Assembly (NCBI GenBank): GCA_002633005.1
Contig: NMRA01000113.1
Coordinates: 207,683-271,682 of the forward strand
Reading direction: 5' to 3'
From: Phoronis australis
Lineage: Eukaryota; Phoronida; Phoronidae
Length of the DNA: 64,000 bases
Positions 12,750-23,700 of this stretch are shown piece by piece; position 1 is the first letter of the stretch; each line of letters begins with the position of its first letter. The notes below the pieces were generated by a model, which did not search any database, was not told the origin of the DNA, and worked only from the letters and a program-made list of their open reading frames with translations. Position numbers and translations under genes: made by a program.

Positions 12750-13235
12750 GTTAAAATTGAGAAAGCGCATGTTTTGATGGTCGGAAACCCTCTTTGTGCG
12801 TCGAATACGCAAGTCCAGCTTTTTATTGGGAAACCATATTAAAAAAGCGCCTATCGAGGCGCTCTTTGTGGGTTGACAGCACAAACTCGACATTTTTTTT
12901 TGAGAAAACGCATTTCTACAAAAGAGAATCAGTTGCCTGGAACGTTTCATGTGCGTCAACAACGCAAACCAGATCCACTCATTGGAAAGCCCATATTTGT
13001 CACCAGGAAGACTCCTTTTTCACAACGCAGTCCGCCATTTCAAGTGAGATAGCACATTTTTGATAAGATTCCGTCACTTGCCGAGAACGGTTTTTGAGCA
13101 TCGGTGAAGCAAGCCGAATATTTCATATTGAGAAAGGGCATCTTTGAAAAGAAGAACCAACACTTGTCGGGAAAGGTTTTTATGTGTTGACAACGCACAT
13201 TTCTTATTGGGAAAGCCAGATTTTCAAAAATTAAA
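12750..13235 (+). repeat. Degenerate ~75-bp tandem array, about seven units
   Basis: A motif like ATTGGGAAAGCGCATTTTTG recurs near 12756, 12825, 12899, 12981, 13043, 13126 and 13205. The intervening sequence repeatedly has GAACG-TTTTTGTGCGTC and ACGCAA. Spacing runs from about 62 to 83 bp, averaging 75. A GCGCC-TATCGA-GGCGC hairpin lies at about 12846-12863. The array sits near the right end of the 4.6-kb TIR element and may be a diverged subterminal satellite. Confidence 0.6.
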
Positions 13236-13489
13236 TCACGCAGACCGTTTGAGTCTTATTGACCTGCAATTATGCTGCTATCAAATGACCGAGCCAGCAA
13301 TGTTTGATACTACGACCGCTCATCGAAATAATGTACACCCACGAAATTGGGACACTAGCCGAAACCCAAATTTGGAAGTCCGCCAAATTCGGACACCACA
13401 GAAATGATGTTTCGCGAGATTCGTCCCAGAATGAATTTTTTCTATTGGAATTAATTTTCAGTGTCCGAAAATCACGCGACTTTACCGTA

Positions 13490-14109
13490 TGGCTGATATT
13501 TCAGTAGTTTTTGCTTGGTAAATCCAAAATGTGACTCAGCTTTCCCACAACAATACACCATAAAGGAAGCATCCAACTTTAAAGGTGAATCTACCAGTAA
13601 TGTACTGAAAAACTTAGAAGTTTAAAATTAGAAAGGACTGAAAACCTGTGATGACAGATTTGACATATACATTAATGAGTCTGATGTTGAATAAACCCCT
13701 GCCTAACAACTGGCATACCAAAGTGCTGTAGCAAAGACTGAATTAAAGCTGCACTATGCCAACATTTAGGTTCCAATGTTGAATTCTTAACCTAAGTTAA
13801 CCGTACTCATCCAGTCTTAAAGGAGAATGCCACCTGATTTAATTAGTCTTTTTTACCGTCTTAATCGGTCTATATCCACATGAACTTTTAGACCGCATTT
13901 GTTCCCATCTTGATAATGACATGAATCCCCTGGTCATCTTTCTAGATCTCTCTAAANGTGCCGACCAACATGTGTTGATTGTTTATACGATTCATCTGAA
14001 CTCTCCACTCAGTTTGTAAAAGACACTCTAACTATATTACACAGACCTATTTGTTAGTATTCCAATATTATCATCAACCAATATATTTGCTAGATCAAAT
14101 CGCCGCGTT
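13490..14109. other. Intergenic, contains an N at 13957
   Basis: No domain-bearing frame. The single N at 13957 is not flanked by an obvious duplication, unlike those at 8173 and 18900. The last ~100 bp may belong to the degraded LTR noted at 14110. Confidence 0.4.
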
Positions 14110-14146
14110 ACTGCCTACATAACAATATTGGCGACGAGGATAAAGA
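14110..14146 (+). mobile_element. LTR end and primer-binding-site remnant
   Basis: CCTACATAACA followed by ATTGGCGACGAGGATAAAG resembles the LTR/PBS junction of the Ty3 element at 51770-51790 (ATAACA then TTGGCGATGAG). This suggests the 3' end of a decayed LTR plus leader, with the rest of the element unrecognisable. A paired LTR was not found. Confidence 0.4.
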
Positions 14147-14470
14147 ACTACTTTCATAGTAATGGTTCAACATTTTTACGTGGCTGTACCGAATGGACTT
14201 TGGGATAAGAAAATATCACTTTCTGCGCAAGTAGCGCCGCTTGGGTGAGATTCTCAAGTTACTAAAGTTTCTTATATCGCTTTCCTCTAAAATCGTATAA
14301 TATCATGAGTTTTAATTCAGGGTTACTTTTGAATCTATGCACTACAAAAATTTTTGTTATGTTGAACACTGGGTCATTTCTCTAATTCTTTGGGTTACGG
14401 CCAGTGGCAAGTTAAAAATCCTCTGGGTTTGAAAGCCTTGTTTCTCCACGGCACGTTCCCAGCACAGAAG

Positions 14471-14864
14471 CACGGTTTATCTGCGAAGACTCTACTCTGA
14501 CGGCATGTAGTTGTCCATGTGTCGCGCGCGCGGCTTGTCTTCACAGCGCGTGCATGCACTCTCACCGAATCGTGCAACACCACCCACGTTGACACTCAAC
14601 GTTCTCTCGCAAGACAACTGACCTCATATTACCGACTTCTCTTATACATGCACAATTTCTGCACGGACACGGTTTATCTGCGAAGACTCTACTCTGACGG
14701 CATGTAGTTGTCCATGTGTCGCGCGCGCGGCTTGTCTTCACAGCGCGTGCATGCACTCTCACCGAATCGTGCAACACCACCCACGTCGACACTCAGTGTC
14801 CTCTCGCAAGACAACTGACCTCATATTACCGACTTCTCTGATACGTGCACAATTTCTGCACGGA
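14471..14864 (+). repeat. 197-bp tandem duplication
   Basis: The block from CACGGTTTATCTGCGAAGAC through GCACAATTTCTGCACGGA occupies 14471-14667 and again 14668-14864, with only a few substitutions (for example CACGTTGACACTCAACG versus CACGTCGACACTCAGTG). It contains a CGCGCGCGCG run. It is open in one frame on each strand, producing repetitive pseudo-ORFs. Confidence 0.9.
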
Positions 14865-15355
14865 CTCCTCAAGCTGAGTGCAGTGATGGCTTCGGTAGGG
14901 CTTGGCGTACTCAACTTAAATTTTTTTGCAGATAGACAAACAGGCTCAGGCTCGGAACAGGAGCTACTTCACCATTTCAGTAATAACTTTCACATGGTCA
15001 AAAATAGAATTGTTTTATTCTTGGTCTTGCTACAACACCACTATCAGCTGGTACATCACTTTCGGTTGCCCGGTTACGCAATGCTTGTTGACAGGGTTAG
15101 ATTAGAGCTAGTGGCCTTGTATATAAGCTCCGCCCCAGTTGTCAATCACTGAGCTGGTGAGCACTCAAGCCATATGACTTACTGAGGCTTGGTCAAATAT
15201 AGCTAAAAAAACAACTTTGGATTTTCAGAATGATTTTATTTTTCTTCAGTATACTGTGCATCAAGAATTAAAGATTAGGATGATATGAAAATGTAAAAAA
15301 GTCAAAATTAATTTTTTTGTGTATCCACCTACCTTAATATGTAATTCACTTGTCC
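14865..15355. other. Intergenic, no feature recognised
   Basis: A 133-codon frame begins in the tandem repeat and runs to 15152, but no domain is recognised in the non-repeat part. It is most likely chance coding potential. Confidence 0.4.
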
Positions 15356-16218
15356 TCCCACGTTTAAACAATGGCATTGCATCGTGGGGTTTTGGCAACA
15401 CAGCCCACTGAGAATCCTTCGGAATATATCAAATTCCAGCTATAATGCTCACGCTCTGCCCATATTTAAGGAAACTCGTCTCCCTCTACTTCAAGACATC
15501 TTTAAAATCTCAACTGCAAAACATTACTACAAATTCCTCAATAACCAGCTTCCTAAGTATTTTTACACTAACAACTTCTTTAGTAAACCTATCCAATATA
15601 AACCAACCAGACACATTAAAACTCCTACATACCTGAATCAATACTCAGCTGCTATTTCGACAATACAACCCAAAATCTTAATACCTCCGTCCAACAAATT
15701 GTCATCAAGAGCCTAAGAGCCTGTATTAGATTTTAAATTCCTCGACTTATAAACAACAACGAAATACCAGTCTCTGATCTAAATTTAATAAAAGCACATT
15801 CTTTGAAAGCATTCTCCAAGCTCTTAACCAATTTTATTATTAGCAACTACGATCCAGTTTGTCATATTTCCAATTGCTTCATATGTAACACTATCTAATT
15901 CTATTCCCAAAATCTCCTGAGCTGTGCCAGTCCAAACTACGATCCAGTTTGTCATATTTCCAATTGCTTCATATGTAACAGTATCTAATTGTATTCTGAA
16001 AATCTCCTGAAATGTGCCAGTTTACTTCTTGGTTCCTGGCGTGTCGGTCGTTTTCAGCACTAATTCACTGTTTTCTTAAGTATTCCTACTGATTTTTGCA
16101 TTTCCATTTGTTTATTTTGTACAGGGGACCTTCTTATTAGCGGTCAATAACCTTTAGAAGGCCTCCTAATTGAAATCAAATTTTAATCAATGTATTATTA
16201 TAATGTAATGTAAATAAA
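15356..16218 (+). mobile_element. 5'-truncated LINE, ORF2 C-terminal remnant and 3' UTR
   Basis: From about 15373 a broken reading frame encodes a segment typical of the end of CR1/L2-type LINE reverse transcriptases. It has an ASWGFGNTA block, an ALRIL-like block, ALPIFKE, LPLLQDIFKI, YYKFLNNQLPKYF and then TRHIKTPTYLNQY. One frameshift falls near 15415. Residues after that lie in the 15384-15716 frame, which ends in a stop. A 90-bp tandem duplication follows, and then a TTATTATAATGTAATGTAAATAAA-type tail that fits a LINE 3' end. The endonuclease and catalytic RT core are absent, so this is a dead copy. Confidence 0.65.
15845..16024 (+). repeat. 90-bp tandem duplication in the LINE 3' region
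   Basis: AACTACGATCCAGTTTGTCA... at 15845-15934 repeats at 15935-16024 with about half a dozen substitutions. Confidence 0.9.
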
Positions 16219-16331
16219 AGCGTGTTCTCTATTTCTCTCTCGCCTCTTATACGATTGACCTCACCTTGCCAAGTGGTGACGCGTTAACCTGTGAGGAAGG
16301 TGAGAAACGCCGCAGCCACGCTATATTGTGA

Positions 16332-16580
16332 TGCATCATTCCCGCTTGTCCGAACTATGAAGCTGCGAAGAAAGCAGGTATGTCGTTTTTTCGATTTCCT
16401 CGAGAGCCCGAAATGCTTAGGAAGTGGCTCGCAGTAGTGAAGAATGAAAGATAGGCTGTTAATAGCAAGTAAGAGGCCGTGAAACTTCTCCATGTCTGTG
16501 GCCGGCATTTCGTTGACAGTGATTTCTCTGACGAATTCCGGCTTACCAAAGAAATATCCATATGTTCCGTTGCCTGAGCA
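16332..16580 (+). pseudogene. THAP-type zinc-finger domain remnant
   Basis: The + strand frame from 16332 shows the C2CH signature of a THAP DNA-binding domain. Cys-X4-Cys lies at 16332 and 16347, followed by an SFFRFP block, a KWL block, and Cys-X2-His (CGRH) at 16497-16508. The second and third cysteines are 50 codons apart, within the family's usual range. Two in-frame stops, TAG and TAA, fall between the KWL and CGRH blocks (about 16428-16450), so the frame cannot make the domain. THAP domains occur in P-element-type transposases and in host regulators derived from them. No transposase core was recognised nearby, so which of these it came from is open. Confidence 0.65.
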
Positions 16581-17050
16581 TGTTCACGGCGCCTCTCTAG
16601 TATTTCTTGATCAGTGTACTACGGTTCAAACTGATAGACTGTGAAACCTAACAATCCGACCCGTGAAGTCTTTGTCGCCTGAGCACTAGTCGGGATTGGC
16701 GTGGGGCAAGTTGCCATTTATTAGTAGACGTTTATTATTCTTCGTTCTGTTTCAAAATGAATTATTCTCATCCTAACCAATGCTTATATGAAACTGATAC
16801 AAAGTTTGTCTAATTAGATACAATTTGTAATGCCTTGGAGTGCTCGTGAGTGCAAATGTTTTGAGAAGCCAGCAATGAATAAACCACTGCGTTACCGGCT
16901 TTTGATGCCGGCAACAAAGGTAATTGACCGGGCACCGAGGCCGTGTGAGCGCATGCTAATTCAGTGTTTGCTGACCGTAGCTGTTGTGAAACAGTTACTC
17001 GATTATGCTATGGTCACATGTTAGGGGAATCTTAATTTAGAAATACAAAT
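16581..17050. other. Intergenic, possible continuation of the THAP gene
   Basis: No further domain was recognised, and the frame is broken by stops soon after 16580. Confidence 0.35.
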
Positions 17051-17184
17051 CAGTGGCGGATTTAGAGGGAAAGACTCCCAGATTACATTAGGCAGTTTGG
17101 GGGTGCGAATGTCTGACGGGCAAAATCCTGGCTATTACCCTGCCCTGGCCCCCTCCCCAACTCAAAATCCTGGATCAGCTCCTG
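17051..17184. mobile_element. 134-bp MITE with CAGTGGCGGAT ends and 5-bp TSD
   Basis: The left end CAGTGGCGGATTTAGAGGG is matched by the inverted right end AAAATCCTGGATCAGCTCCTG. Direct CAAAT repeats flank it (17046-17050 and 17185-17189). Its ends match the larger intronic element at 37779-38779. Confidence 0.7.
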
Positions 17185-17189
17185 CAAAT

Positions 17190-18121
17190 TCAAATCATTG
17201 TTACTGTACAACCTTTGCCCTGACAGTCTGTGCAAGGGGAACACGACATCGCGGCCCCCGACAAGTAAGATTTTCAGTTTCGTGGCTACATAAATAATTA
17301 CGTCCACATTATTTCTTTGGCTCACTATTATAGTCTTTTCATGACTGGAGGCTTAGTCTCCAACTCAAGCTGGTTTATATTCGTGTGAATCCCGGCGGTC
17401 GCGACGGGCCTGATCGGGTTCCGAGCTACTGGCCGGGATAAGTGTTTTGTGTGTTTAGAACTCAAATAATCACAAGTATAACAACACAGATTTAAGTTCT
17501 CCCGTCTGTATTTCACGGAAGAATACTTCGAATTTATCTCTAAACAGACCCCAAACTCCTCAGTGCTGCGGACCTTGGTAAATTGGCCTGCCGAACTTTG
17601 TAGGCTATGGTGTATCCATACCAGTAAATCCGTAACAGCGAAATAAAACAACACGTTTTTATAAGAGCTCGGTGTATTTGGGTTTTACATCGAAGTTTGA
17701 TGATTTATTGGTATTAAACGATGAATTCAAGCGATAAGCTGACACCAATAACCCATGTTGTGAACTGCTAAACAGACTGCGTGAGAAGCCAATTACGTTA
17801 TTGAATAATTTCAACCTCCGTTTGCCGTCAGGTGTCAGGTAACGCAACCAAACATGCCGTTTTCGAGTAGAACTACTCGATCTAAATTGGGTGGCATTCT
17901 CCTCTAATTGCCAAATGAGCCAGCAACTCAAATCGTCAAGCAACACAGAAATGTGCATCACAAGAAATTCGTGACCTAGGCCATCTGCAAGGTGGCGATC
18001 GTCGTGTGAGTGTTTGCCAACCACAATCTGCGTCAGAGATCAGTTCCCTTGTTAGCGTTTCACACAACCTAATGTACAAAGGAGGTAGACGGTCGACAAG
18101 AATTAAAATTAACTTAAAAGT
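17190..18121. other. Intergenic, no firm feature
   Basis: A short + frame near 17745-17840 (ELLNRLREKP followed by LLNNFNLRLPSG) ends before a GTAACG donor-like site. It could be an exon remnant of the THAP or chromodomain-like pieces nearby, but no family is recognised. A 121-codon minus frame overlaps it and has no signature. Confidence 0.3.
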
Positions 18122-18235
18122 TTGGTGGAATCTGATATTGATATCACAGAATCTAAACTACCGAAGCACGTTGAGACTGTGGGCGAGGAATTTTGGCAAG
18201 TTGAACGTGTCATAGCTCGACGAAAATCAAAAACA
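18122..18235 (+). pseudogene. Possible chromodomain-like exon fragment
   Basis: The frame starting at 18125 encodes a short acidic stretch and then GEEFWQVERVIARRKSKT. This resembles the first strand of a chromodomain (E-Y/F-x-V-E-x-V-L-x-R). It ends exactly at a good splice donor (ACA then GTGAGT at 18236). The upstream acceptor is poor and stops lie just before 18122. No exon for the rest of the domain was found. It could be a transposon-derived or host exon; the call rests on a short match. Confidence 0.3.
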
Positions 18236-18580
18236 GTGAGTATTAACATACCATAACAAGTGAAGTGGCACAGCTCAGCTGACTCAGATCCACCGAGTTG
18301 TTGCTGCACACAATTAATAATTTACTGTTGATTAATTATTAACTATTTTATAGTTGCAATGGTCTGTGAATTGTGTTTTGATATAGTCTTATTATGTCTG
18401 TTTCACTTTCCCAGTTAGAATTCATGCAGGCGGGTATGTACTACTCTAAACTTGCCTCAGCTGTCTCACGTACCTCAGTCCTCAGGCTTAAAGCCTAACT
18501 TCAACAGAATTTTGTTATTTTAAATGTCCAGATAGTCCTAGCAAAGCCATAGCAAAATAAGAAAACGCGAGTTCAATCAC
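18236..18580. other. Intergenic, no feature recognised
   Basis: AT-rich, no frame with a recognisable domain. Confidence 0.4.
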
Positions 18581-19219
18581 GCAAATGTTTTTTTGCCATA
18601 TTGCGTCACCACGAGATCCCAGCACAAACAACAAAAGGCCGATAACAGTTGTATTGAATAGGGATCTGAACAGAACACCATTGCTTGTGGGTGTTATTCC
18701 CAGCTATTTAAATTAAAAGGTGTAACCCATGGTGACATAGACAAAAGCAAGCCAATATGCCTAACAGCTCCTGACATTTGGCATTATGACACTTAAGTGG
18801 GCTCAGAGCAATGCTCTTAACATACTGTAAAAAACAAATGTTGAGTGTCTTTAGGTCAACATTATGGCATTATGCTGCAATATAACCTAATTTCTGACAN
18901 GCAAATGTTTTATTGCCATATTGCGTCACCACGAGATCCCAGCACAAACAACAAAAGGCCGATAGCAGTTGTATTGAATAGGGATCTGAACAGAACACCA
19001 TTGCTTGTGGGTGTTATTCCCAGCTATTTAAATTAAAAGGTGTAACCCATGGTGACATAGACAAAAGCAAGCCAATATGCCTAACAGCTCCTGACATTTG
19101 GCATTATGACACTTAAGTGGGCTCAGAGCAATGCTCTTAACATACTGTAAAAAACAAATGTTGAGTGTCTTTAGGTCAACATTATGGCATTATGCTGCAA
19201 TATAACCTAATTTCTGACA
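18581..19219. repeat. Near-identical 319-bp direct duplication abutting a single N
   Basis: 18581-18899 recurs as 18901-19219 with an N at 18900. Visible differences are one T/A in a T-run (TTTTTTTGCC versus TTTTATTGCC) and one A/G (GATAACAG versus GATAGCAG). As at 8173, an unmerged contig overlap or two haplotypes placed in series explains this better than a real duplication. Confidence 0.85.
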
Positions 19220-20261
19220 CAATGCACACTTTAGTCTAAAAATTTAGAGAGTCTGTTACTGTGTTGTTGATACATTGCTTTTAGCTTTGGGTTGGCTGGA
19301 CTTTTGCCTATAATTCGCCAGAGAGTTGGGAAACAGAGTGTCTTTAACACCAGACCTCGCCACTCTGTACACCAAGCTATTGTTCCCCTTTGAAAGCCAA
19401 GAGGAGGTTAAAAAGAGCACTTCTTGCAGTATTGCAGTGACCATTGGTAGATGATTACAATCTTAGTTAGGGTAGTCAGTATTATCCTAACACTGTATTC
19501 ACTGCAGGCAGGGGTCGACATTATTAAGCGTGTACATGCTCGAAAATACAATTAAAAAAAGTTTATTACCAGTAGGAAATTGACCTCACTCCTGTTATTT
19601 GAACAGGTATGGAGTGGACGTTCAGTATTTTTAGGTCATCGCTTTTTGGGAGTTCTAATCCAGAAATACGAGTGCAAAATATATTTTTGAGCAGGCATTT
19701 TCGCCTATGTCGAGGGCTGGCATAAATGTATTGGCTTTATTTTTTAGATTTTTGAAGTGCATCACCGGGCAAAAGTTACAGTTGTATGGAAGTAGGGCCG
19801 GTATACTTTTACACTGGACTTTATTTTGTTACTTATTAAACTCTTACGATTATTTTCATGTGTTGAAATTCAGTTATTGTATGCTGTTGTTTTTTAGAAA
19901 CGTTTATCATATGCAAACATTCAATTATGAAATGTAAACAAAAAGGTGCCTCATGATAGAAATTTGTAACATTTGCATTTTTGTTTTTTGTATTCATTTA
20001 TGAATTTCATTTCATGTTAAGTGATGTTGCTTTTTCACAAAAATCTCCTATTGCCTGCAAACATGTCGTATGAAGTGGCTGAATAAACTTCCATTCTAGT
20101 TATTTACAATTTAAATCTGAACTTTAGCAGTTCTTTAAACCAGCATCATTGCCATTTTGTATGTTTATCATTACATAAAATGAAGTTTTGGACAATAAAT
20201 TACTTTAAATAAATTAATTTTTTGCTAGCTACTATGAACCTGTTTCAGTTGTTGGAAAGTT
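19220..20261. other. Intergenic, no feature recognised
   Basis: Very AT-rich, no domain-bearing frame and no clear repeat. Confidence 0.45.
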
Positions 20262-20768
20262 CATTCCATATTAGTTACTTGTACATTCACTAGCACAGTC
20301 TGTTTTGAAATGAAACGGTGCGCTGCCTAGGTGAATTTAGGGGGGTCCGACAGCGTCCAGGCCACCCTTCCGCATATGATAAATAATGGCACTGACATGC
20401 ATATCATTTTCAGTTGCTGGAATCCTTAGCTAATTGTGATACCTACTGCTAATTCAGGAATCATAAAAGTTCGTTCCATATTATTTTCCCGTACATTCAC
20501 CAGCACAATCTGTTTTGAAACCAAATGCACGGGCGGATCCAGGATTTTTTAAAAGGGGGTTGGAACAAGGATTTTTTAAACAAGGAGGTCCAAGTTAACA
20601 ATTTGAAAATTCTAAATTTGATATCACTAAAATCAAGGGAAAAACAGGGTGGGTGACCCCACCTGAATCCGCATATGAAGCGGTACGCTGCATTGGTGGA
20701 TTTAGGGGGGTCTGAGGGGGCCCAGAGCTGCCCCCCAAACATGATAAAAAACAGTGCCGACATATCAT
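20262..20768. repeat. Direct duplication with an internal G-rich insertion
   Basis: The block TTCCATATTAGTTACTTGTA...CAGTCTGTTTTGAAA...GAATTTAGGGGGGTC...CATGATAAA-A-AGTGC (20262-20405) recurs at 20473-20768. In the second copy about 140 bp starting GGGCGGATCCAGGATTTTTT is inserted (roughly 20533-20672). The inserted end matches the CAGTGGCGGAT MITE family, which suggests a MITE jumped into one of two tandem copies. Confidence 0.5.
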
Positions 20769-23700
20769 AGAATGAAATTTTAACACACCAATCTAGTTTA
20801 AACCTACAAACACATTTTAATCAACACTCTATGTTCGACCAATACTTTACATATATATATCAAATTTACTCCAACAAAGAATGAACTGACATGCATCATT
20901 ACAGAAATCAATAACAGTCAACTCAAGTGACTTTCCATGTCTGTACAACTGAGATTAACAAAAGGGTTAACAAAAGAAAACTAAGACAATTTGTTTAAAT
21001 GACCTTGACAGCAGGAGTAAGAGTTAATGATTACTTGTAGCAGTAAATTAGAGTTGCATTAAGAAGCTTATGAACACATTCTGTGAGGCCTTCAGTAGAC
21101 TGGGGAGGGTATCAAGACAAGAGAATAGCCTCCCATAAACAAGACCTGGTTCTAGAAAATTTTATGATTTTCATTATATTTTATGTATTCTAGACGTCTC
21201 CTCGAGAAGGTTCAATTGGCTCGAGTCCGGTATTTTTCATAGGATGTCTTCCTTTTCAGGTCTTACACCAAGCACAAGTTGAGAAATTTCTGACAACAGG
21301 TCCATTTCATGAAAAGATGAATATTCGTCTTCTAGTAAATGGTGAATGGCACATTTTCTAGAATGACATTTCTTCAAAGCATTTTTAAAGAGTCAGGGCT
21401 GCATTTACTCCAATTGTTGCATTCCTTCAATATGTCTCAGGCCAGAGTACAACTCAACAGTTGTGGAATATGTCATAATGCTCATCAGCTGAAAGACAAC
21501 CAACGCAATAGCAAGTCTTACAGCACTTTGCTTTATTTCCTGATACTTTGGTTATGTAGGATCTTATCGACTTGTCCATGAATTTAGCCAAATATACAAA
21601 ACTGTAGATTTTAACAGTATAAAAGTAAATATTTTCTGAAAGTAGAATGCCTGCATAATTTGATTTTTTACTTAATATTATAATAATATCAATCTGATAT
21701 TAATTGGATTACATGACCACGTCTGTTTGATGAAATTAAGCAAAAAGGAAAGCAACATCGATGGCAAAACGATATCAATAACATTTTACTAAATCATCAT
21801 TTCGTTTTCATTTGACGTCACTTATGAGTTACTAAAAAGTTCTATTTTTGATGGCTCCTAATGCAAATGTGGAAATTTTTAAAAACAATCCTTAAAAGGG
21901 TTTTGGAGGCCAGTGCATAATGTACACCATCTGAAAGTACGATCAGACATTTCTGAGGTATGATGATCGAAATTTTGCTATAACCTTAAAAAGTCAACAA
22001 AAAGTTCATTTTATTGTTCATATCTAATTACGACTTGAAATATGTTCTGTGTAATAAGTAATGCAATTTACAAGCAAAACAACTGCTGCCAAAGTATTTT
22101 GGATAAATATGTCCTTGATGTGCATAAATCCTTTGAGAAAGTCCCTGGGGATGTTTGCAAAATAATGAGTAGAGGCTGCCATTTACCAACTTCAGATGAT
22201 ATCAGGCACTACAAGGCAAACATTCCCACCCAAGACAATACCCAGTAGAGCAAAATACTCATTCAAGTTGACCACACGTACCAAACAGCTACTCCTATGG
22301 AACCCCCCCCCCATGGAAAATACAGTTTTGATTTTGTCTTTGATGAATGTTCAAGCAGAGTGACGGAAAAATGGTAACAACGGCTGTGATAAGCGTTGTT
22401 TGTATCTACTCCAGCCTAGGATGCTCTAAAATGACCCAGTCGTTGTTAAAGAAAGATAACAAAAAGTTGGAAAAACTAAACGTTAAGAATTTTGAATAAA
22501 AAGTAAGGACAGACCAAATACAGGAAAAAGTAGGAAAATAGGAAACCATAGAAAAAGTAAGAACACTTGAAAGACTATTTTCTATAGATCCCAAAAATTA
22601 AGAGCTTCCCAACTCCAAATCCCCCACAAACCAGAATCAGCTAAGACACATATTTTCCTCTTTAGGGCATTTACTGCAAAATTTGAGCAAAACTTGAGAC
22701 TAACAGTTGGTTCTGAAAACTGTCATCCTGAAATGCAGTTTGGATCCTCAAATCCTGCATTGGGACAGAGTGGCAATCATCTCTCAGAAGTCAGAATCAG
22801 CTACAGCTGCAAGTTGCCAATGCAACATCAGATTGTGTTTGGCGACCTGGGAAAAGTTCCAAGTCGCCACAAAGCCGCCAGTACGAGTTTCAAAGTTAGA
22901 CAAAAATTCCCTCTAAATTTGTTTCAAAGTTCTTGTTGACTTCCAAACTTTAAATAGGGCCGTCCCGGATTACACAGCAACACTCGAATCTCGCTGTATT
23001 TACCCACAATGCTCTCAGCATCCATTAGGCATATTTGCTGCCTCATTTTCATGCCACTGGAGTTTCACATGTTATTCATTGTTGTCCGATTCTTTACATG
23101 TTTTTCTCCGTTGCACTGCTCTATTCGACCCTCCAATTCCAACGAAGTATTACTGCTGTGTTGCGGGCCGCAACTCCGATGTGAGTTTGATAAACTTGGC
23201 AAATACCCGTGGATGCATGATCTGAAATTCTTCGCCTTCTCGACATCACAAAAATGTGCCTGATTTCCAAAACGAGGTCCGATGACCTTGATTGTCATAC
23301 TACCCAATGTCCATTAGCAACTGCTCATGTGATGTCATGGACATATATCAGCCTTCAAAAATATACGTGTATTGACAATCTTAATCCTTGTTTGTCTCCG
23401 TAAGCAGAGTTTTGAAACGGTCGCTGATATCGCCGTCCTAAAGTCGTGACCGTTTCGTTTAGACGGAAATGCATGAAGTAAGACCACACAAGTCAACCGT
23501 GACTACAGTGCTTACAATTACTCTAGACGACATAAAATGCATTGCATTGTTTATTGATTCAGTTTCAATTCAAATAAATTGTTATATGTTTTGCACCCAA
23601 CTTTCATGCGCACAGACGTTTTCAATGAGGTTCACGTAAAACGCTAAGAACCCAGCATCAATTATCTCTCTGCATGTATTTTATTGCTTTGGCCTACAAA

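Larger units (their letters stand above)
8849..13487. mobile_element. 4.6-kb non-autonomous DNA transposon with 25-bp TIRs
   Basis: Bases 8849-8873, beginning CGGTAAAGTCGCGTGATTTT, are the perfect 25/25 reverse complement of 13463-13487. Each end is flanked outward by TA (8847-8848 and 13488-13489), the target duplication typical of Tc1/mariner/pogo-type elements. Subterminal TTCGGAC/GTCCGAA-type motifs occur several times just inside both ends. No transposase-like ORF is present: the longest frames are under 90 codons. The interior holds a 73-bp duplicated G-rich unit, a 27-bp minisatellite and a run of ~75-bp degenerate repeats. Assignment to the pogo/mariner group rests only on the TA flanks and the TIR start. 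Confidence 0.75.

Noticed and set aside
8849-13487. CRISPR-like array reading of the ~75-bp repeats
   Set aside because: Units are too diverged, spacing is irregular, there is no constant repeat with unique spacers, and the DNA is clearly eukaryotic.
14395-14792. Two near-identical minus-strand proteins of 66 and 76 codons
   Set aside because: They arise from the 197-bp tandem duplication and lack any domain.
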